55,971 nt of DNA from positions 1 to 55,971 of the forward strand of contig JABWCI010000008.1 in the NCBI GenBank assembly GCA_013368515.1. The letters run 5' to 3'. Below the pieces are notes generated by a model. That model did not search any database. It saw only the letters and a list, made by a program, of their open reading frames with translations, and was not told the DNA's origin. This DNA is from Candidatus Altimarinota bacterium. Its GTDB lineage: Bacteria; Patescibacteriota; Gracilibacteria; BD1-5; UBA6164. Below, piece by piece: positions 52,626 to 55,971 of this stretch. The position numbers and the translations under genes were made by a program. Position 1 is the stretch's first letter, and each line of letters starts with the position of its first letter.

Positions 52626-53231
52626 TTAAGGTAAAATAATAGCTCAAGATTCTCTCATTTGTTTTATTGCATTTTCTCAGTCGATAGGGTTTACATTGAC
52701 TGCTGAAATTCATTTTGTGTGAACAACTACTTCATATCATAATTTTCTTGCATCAAGTATAGTTGCTAGATCACAGTATTCTGTTGCTAATCAAACTACA
52801 TGTAATATTTTTGCATTGTATGATTTTAAAATCTCATCTAAATTTAATCAAGTTTCTTTTTCTATTCAACCAAAACTGCTAAATGAATCTAGGTTTTCTT
52901 CAAATCATTTTAATACTTTTCTATCAACTAAATCTCTATCAAATCAATCCAAGAAATCTGCTCACCAAGTATCTGCTACACAGTGTTTTGGCCATTTTAA
53001 TTCAGAGTCTTTCATGCTATAATCATCTAATCAATATGTTGCTGCAAATGAAGTATGATTTTCAGGGTGCCAGTCTTGGCTTGTTATAATGATTCAAGAT
53101 TTTGTTTTTACTTCTTTCATAAGTGAGTTTATAAAAGGGAATAGTGTTTCTCATCCTTTTACATATAAACTTCATTTTGGATGAGCAAAATCATTTTGAT
53201 AGTCTACAACTATCATTGCTTCTTTTTTCAT
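52626..53231 (-). CDS. pncA: Nicotinamidase
   Basis: 201-residue isochorismatase-fold enzyme that converts nicotinamide to nicotinate. Catalytic Asp in MIVVDYQNDFAHP (about 10), the metal site TSQDWHPENHTSFAATYG, catalytic Lys in RKVLKGFEENLDSFSSF (about 110), and the catalytic Cys in VVGLATEYCDLATILDARKL (about 150). First gene of the pncA-pncB-nadE-nadK-nadD-nudix operon on the minus strand. Confidence 0.94.
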
Positions 53232-53446
53232 AATGGAGAAGTTAGAATATAATATATGTAAAATATACACTTATTATTTTTTAAATAAAAAAGAAAATGT
53301 TTTATATATTTTCTAAAAAAGATAGTGTTGTTTTTACACTTATAGAATATTCTTAATTTGAACTTTGTCAAAACTTTTTTTAAAAAATCATTTTTTCTTG
53401 CAAAATATATATAAATCTTATTATTAATAAAATATTTTTTAAAATA

Positions 53447-55615
53447 ATGATAATGGAAAATACAAATGAAAATAATTTAGAAGAAAATTTAGATTTACAA
53501 GAACAAATAGAAGAAGTAAATAATTTTGTACCAGAAGTTGATTATATAAAAGAAATTGCAATAGCTTTAAATTTTAAAGATTTTCAAGTAAAAGTTGTTT
53601 TAGATTTGGTTAAAGAGTGATCAACTGTTCCATTTATAGCTCGTTATAAAAAAGAAGTTACTTGAAATCTAGATGAAGATCAAATCAGAGAAATAATAGC
53701 ACTACAAAAGAAATTAGAAAATCTATTTAAAGCAAAAGTTACTGCTACAAATGGTATAAATGCACTTGGAAAACTGACTCCAGAATTACTTAAAAATATA
53801 TTGAAAGCAAAAACTCTAAAAGAAGTTGAAGAAATATATAAACCATACAAAAGTAAGAAAAAAACAAAAGCAATGATAGCAATTGAAAAAGGTTTTCAAG
53901 TTGTTGCTGATGAAATAAAGAAAAATAGAGATGGTTTTATTATCCCTGAAAATCTACTAAAAGATTATTCTAGAGAAGAAATAATAGAATGAAGTATAAA
54001 TATAATCTGAGCAGAAGTTTCTGCTAATAGTGATTTAAGAGCAGATTTAATTGATACTTTGACTAAGTACAATGAAATAACTTCAAAGATAAAAACTGAA
54101 AAATCATTAGAAAAATTAAACGAAAAAGATAGAAATCAAATACCAAAATTTGATATTTATAAAGACTATACTATCAAAATCTCATATATAAAACCATATC
54201 AAGTTTTAGCTTTAAATAGGTGAGAAAATTTATGAATACTAAATGTAAAAATTCAAGATTCTCCTAAAACTTATGAATGAATTGCATTTCATTATGCTAG
54301 AATATTAAAAACAAAATATCCTTTTATAAGTGAATTAGAAGCTTGATTTAAAGAAGGTTATGATGCACTTTTTACATCTGTTGAAAATGAAGTAAGATGA
54401 AATTTATCTGAAATAGCTGAAGATGAAGCAATAGAAACATTTAAAAGTAATCTTTCTAAATTGCTTATGACAAAACCAGAATATGGTAAAAAAATACTTG
54501 CTATAGATCCATGATTCAATGCTGGTTGTAAGATGGCTATTTTAGATGAATTTGGTAATCCACTATCATTTGAAAAAATATTTTTACACAAAAAACTAGA
54601 AGCAAAAGCTATTTTGAAACTTATTTTAGAAAAACAAGATCCAAAAGTAATAGTTGTTTGAAATGGTACTTGAGTAAATGAAACAATTGATTTATTAAAT
54701 GAAATCACAAAAGTAGACATATATATAGTAAATGAAAGTGGAGCTTCTGTTTATAGTGCTAGTAAAACAGCAGCTGAAGAATTTCCAGAACTTGATAGTT
54801 TGGATAGATGAACTGTTTCAATTGGTAGAAGATTTATAGATCCACTAAGTGAACTTGTTAAAGTACCAGTTTGAAGTATAGGAGTTGGTATGTATCAACA
54901 TGATGTACCAGAAAAGAAACTAGAAGAAAAATTGTGATTTGTAGTTGAAGATACTGTAAACGATATAGGTATAAATGTAAATACTGCATCAAGTTATGTA
55001 TTGAATTATATTTCTGGAATAGATAAAAAAACTGCAAAAAAAATCTATAATAATAGACCATACAAATCAAGAATTGAGCTTAAAAAACAATTGAGTGCAA
55101 AGGCTTATGAACAAGCAATCTGATTTTTGAGAGTACCAGAAAGTAATGAAAAGTTTGATAATAGCGATATACATCCAGATCAATATGAGTTAGCAAAATA
55201 TATAGTAGAAAATGATTTAAAAGTTTCAGATTTTACTAAACACAAAGATACTATTTTGAGTCTTTATAAAGATGCAAATGAAACAACTATTGAATTTATA
55301 ATTAAAAGTTATAAAGAAATAGGTGCTGAAAAAAGAGTAAATTCTGCACACCAAAAAGCTACATCAAAAGTAGATGTAAAAGAAATAAAAGAAGGTACTA
55401 TTTTGAAATGAGTAGTTAGAAATGTACTTGCATTTTGAGCTTTTATCGACATAGGGACAAAAAATGATGGACTTGTTCATATATCTCAAATCACAGATAG
55501 ATTTATAAAAGATCCAAAAGAAGTGCTTGAAGTTGGTCAAAGTGTAGTTGTAAAAGTATTGAATATCGATGAAAATACAGGGAAGATTCAGTTGAGTATG
55601 AAGGGGGTGAATTAA
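53447..55615 (+). CDS. tex: Tex-like S1-domain RNA-binding protein
   Basis: 722-residue Tex, a nucleic-acid-binding transcription accessory protein. N-terminal helical domain (VPFIARYKKEVTGNLDEDQI, the usual TVPFIARYRKE motif), YqgF-like RNase-H fold (KKILAIDPGFNAGCKMAILD), helix-hairpin-helix (DIGINVNTASSYVLNYISGI), and a C-terminal S1 domain (AFIDIGTKNDGLVHISQITD). An acidic N-terminal extension of about 35 residues precedes the core. Two adjacent in-frame ATGs (53447, 53453) are possible starts. Confidence 0.93.
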
Positions 55616-55655
55616 AAAAACACACTAACAAATTTATTTGTTAGTGTGTTTTTTT
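55613..55655 (+). terminator. Terminator after tex
   Basis: AAAAAACACACTAACAAAT and ATTTGTTAGTGTGTTTTTT form a 19-bp perfect stem, starting at the tex stop. Confidence 0.9.
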
Positions 55656-55656
55656 A

Positions 55657-55720
55657 ATTGCCCTACAATTAAGTAGGGAGGATCTAGGATTTATTTTACA
55701 ACCTAGACTTTATATTTAAA
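55657..55720. other. Paired hairpins of unknown role
   Basis: CCCTAC/GTAGGG (loop 6) and CTAGG/CCTAG follow each other at 55660-55712 between two genes. On the minus strand they lie just after the small secreted protein gene, so they may be its terminator region, but no T-run is present. Confidence 0.4.
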
Positions 55721-55750
55721 TTATATCTAATTTGATAGAAAAGGTTAAAT

Positions 55751-55966
55751 TTATTTTGTATATCATTTTTTTCATGTATATGGATTATAATTTCATTTAG
55801 TAGAAAAATTATCTGATTTTTTACTATTTGAAACAGTTTTATAGTGTCATTGGACATAAGTTCAATTTTTTTTCATATATCATTTTTGATATTTAACACT
55901 ATATCATAATGCTGAATTTATTCATAAAAGTAAAAAAATAATAATTGCTGAAATAATTTTTTTCAT
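55751..55966 (-). CDS. Small secreted protein of the VxGYxRKNGTYV-like family
   Basis: 71 residues. Signal peptide (KKIISAIIIFLLLGINSALG, cleavage about 21) and a short mature part with the widespread motif order V-x-GYxxKNGTYVxGHxxT...DNxSTKGNxNPYTGKxG (here GYMKKNGTYVQGHYKTVSNS, NFSTKGNYNPYTGKKGYTK). This family of small exported proteins is found in many bacteria, function unknown. The gene is complete within the window by only five bases at its start. Several TGA glycines confirm native coding. Confidence 0.75.
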
Positions 55967-55971
55967 ATTTA

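Noticed and set aside
1-55971. CRISPR array or Cas genes
   Set aside because: No evenly spaced direct repeats with unique spacers were seen. The only regular repeats are the in-frame 180-bp unit and the tRNA spacer units.

Overview
The window is a stretch of a small, AT-rich chromosome that reads correctly only when UGA is translated as glycine (genetic code 25). In frame after frame, TGA falls where a family demands glycine: the ABC-transporter P-loop, the DnaJ zinc-finger repeats, the EF-P loop, the photolyase signature and the NAD synthase P-loop. Only TAA and TAG end the native genes. This code is known from Absconditabacteria (SR1) and Gracilibacteria (BD1-5) of the Patescibacteria/CPR. 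A single native CGG codon lies where NadD proteins have tryptophan, which leans towards Absconditabacteria. Under the standard code most genes here look broken, so all coordinates below were re-derived with UGA = Gly.

Layout. 1-8.6 kb holds translation and division genes: rbfA, rpsU, a U32 peptidase-like protein, yebC, rpmG, frr, an ABC ATPase, and ftsA-TPR-dnaN on the minus strand. 8.7-13.3 kb holds an N-terminally truncated PriA, a probable small RNA, membrane and unknown proteins, rsmI, and a foreign-looking secreted protein. 13.4-15.7 kb encodes a two-subunit 2-oxoacid:ferredoxin oxidoreductase. 15.7-21.5 kb has a very large FecR-like membrane protein, a phospholipase-D-like protein, dnaJ and ssb. 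21.8-28.6 kb carries a 1,663-residue surface protein (PKD domains, one membrane span, cytoplasmic PDWLKG repeats), lepB, truB and tRNA-Lys. 28.8-32.3 kb has a secreted amidase-like protein, small envelope proteins including one with an LPTTG sorting motif, and an OLD-family nuclease. 32.5-37.2 kb has earP convergent with efp, then a photolyase/DUF1295/DUF2177/DUF1722 operon. 37.1-39.9 kb encodes a ferredoxin-flavin reductase-membrane fusion, ApbE and an FMN-binding-like lipoprotein, which together look like a flavin-based electron-export module. 40-42.6 kb has rplL, rplJ with its leader, rpmE and tRNAs Leu, Tyr and Thr. 42.6-48.3 kb has miaA, a SanA-like protein, a second foreign cassette, a NrtR-like protein, prs, a MazG-APRT fusion and a TrmB-like regulator. 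48.3-53.2 kb is an NAD salvage operon (pncA-pncB-nadE-nadK-nadD-nudix). The window ends with tex and a small secreted protein.

How the parts fit. The cell appears to depend on salvage: nicotinamide to NADP is fully encoded in one operon, with PRPP synthase and APRT nearby. Redox power can come from the 2-oxoacid oxidoreductase through ferredoxin and could leave the cell through the FMN module. Two short, GC-richer, standard-code-like genes (10772-11095 and 44475-44705) sit beside terminators and look like recent acquisitions. One of them ends in UGA, which is a sense codon here.

Limits: family assignments come from motif recognition by eye, no database search was made, and RNA elements were judged by manual base pairing.
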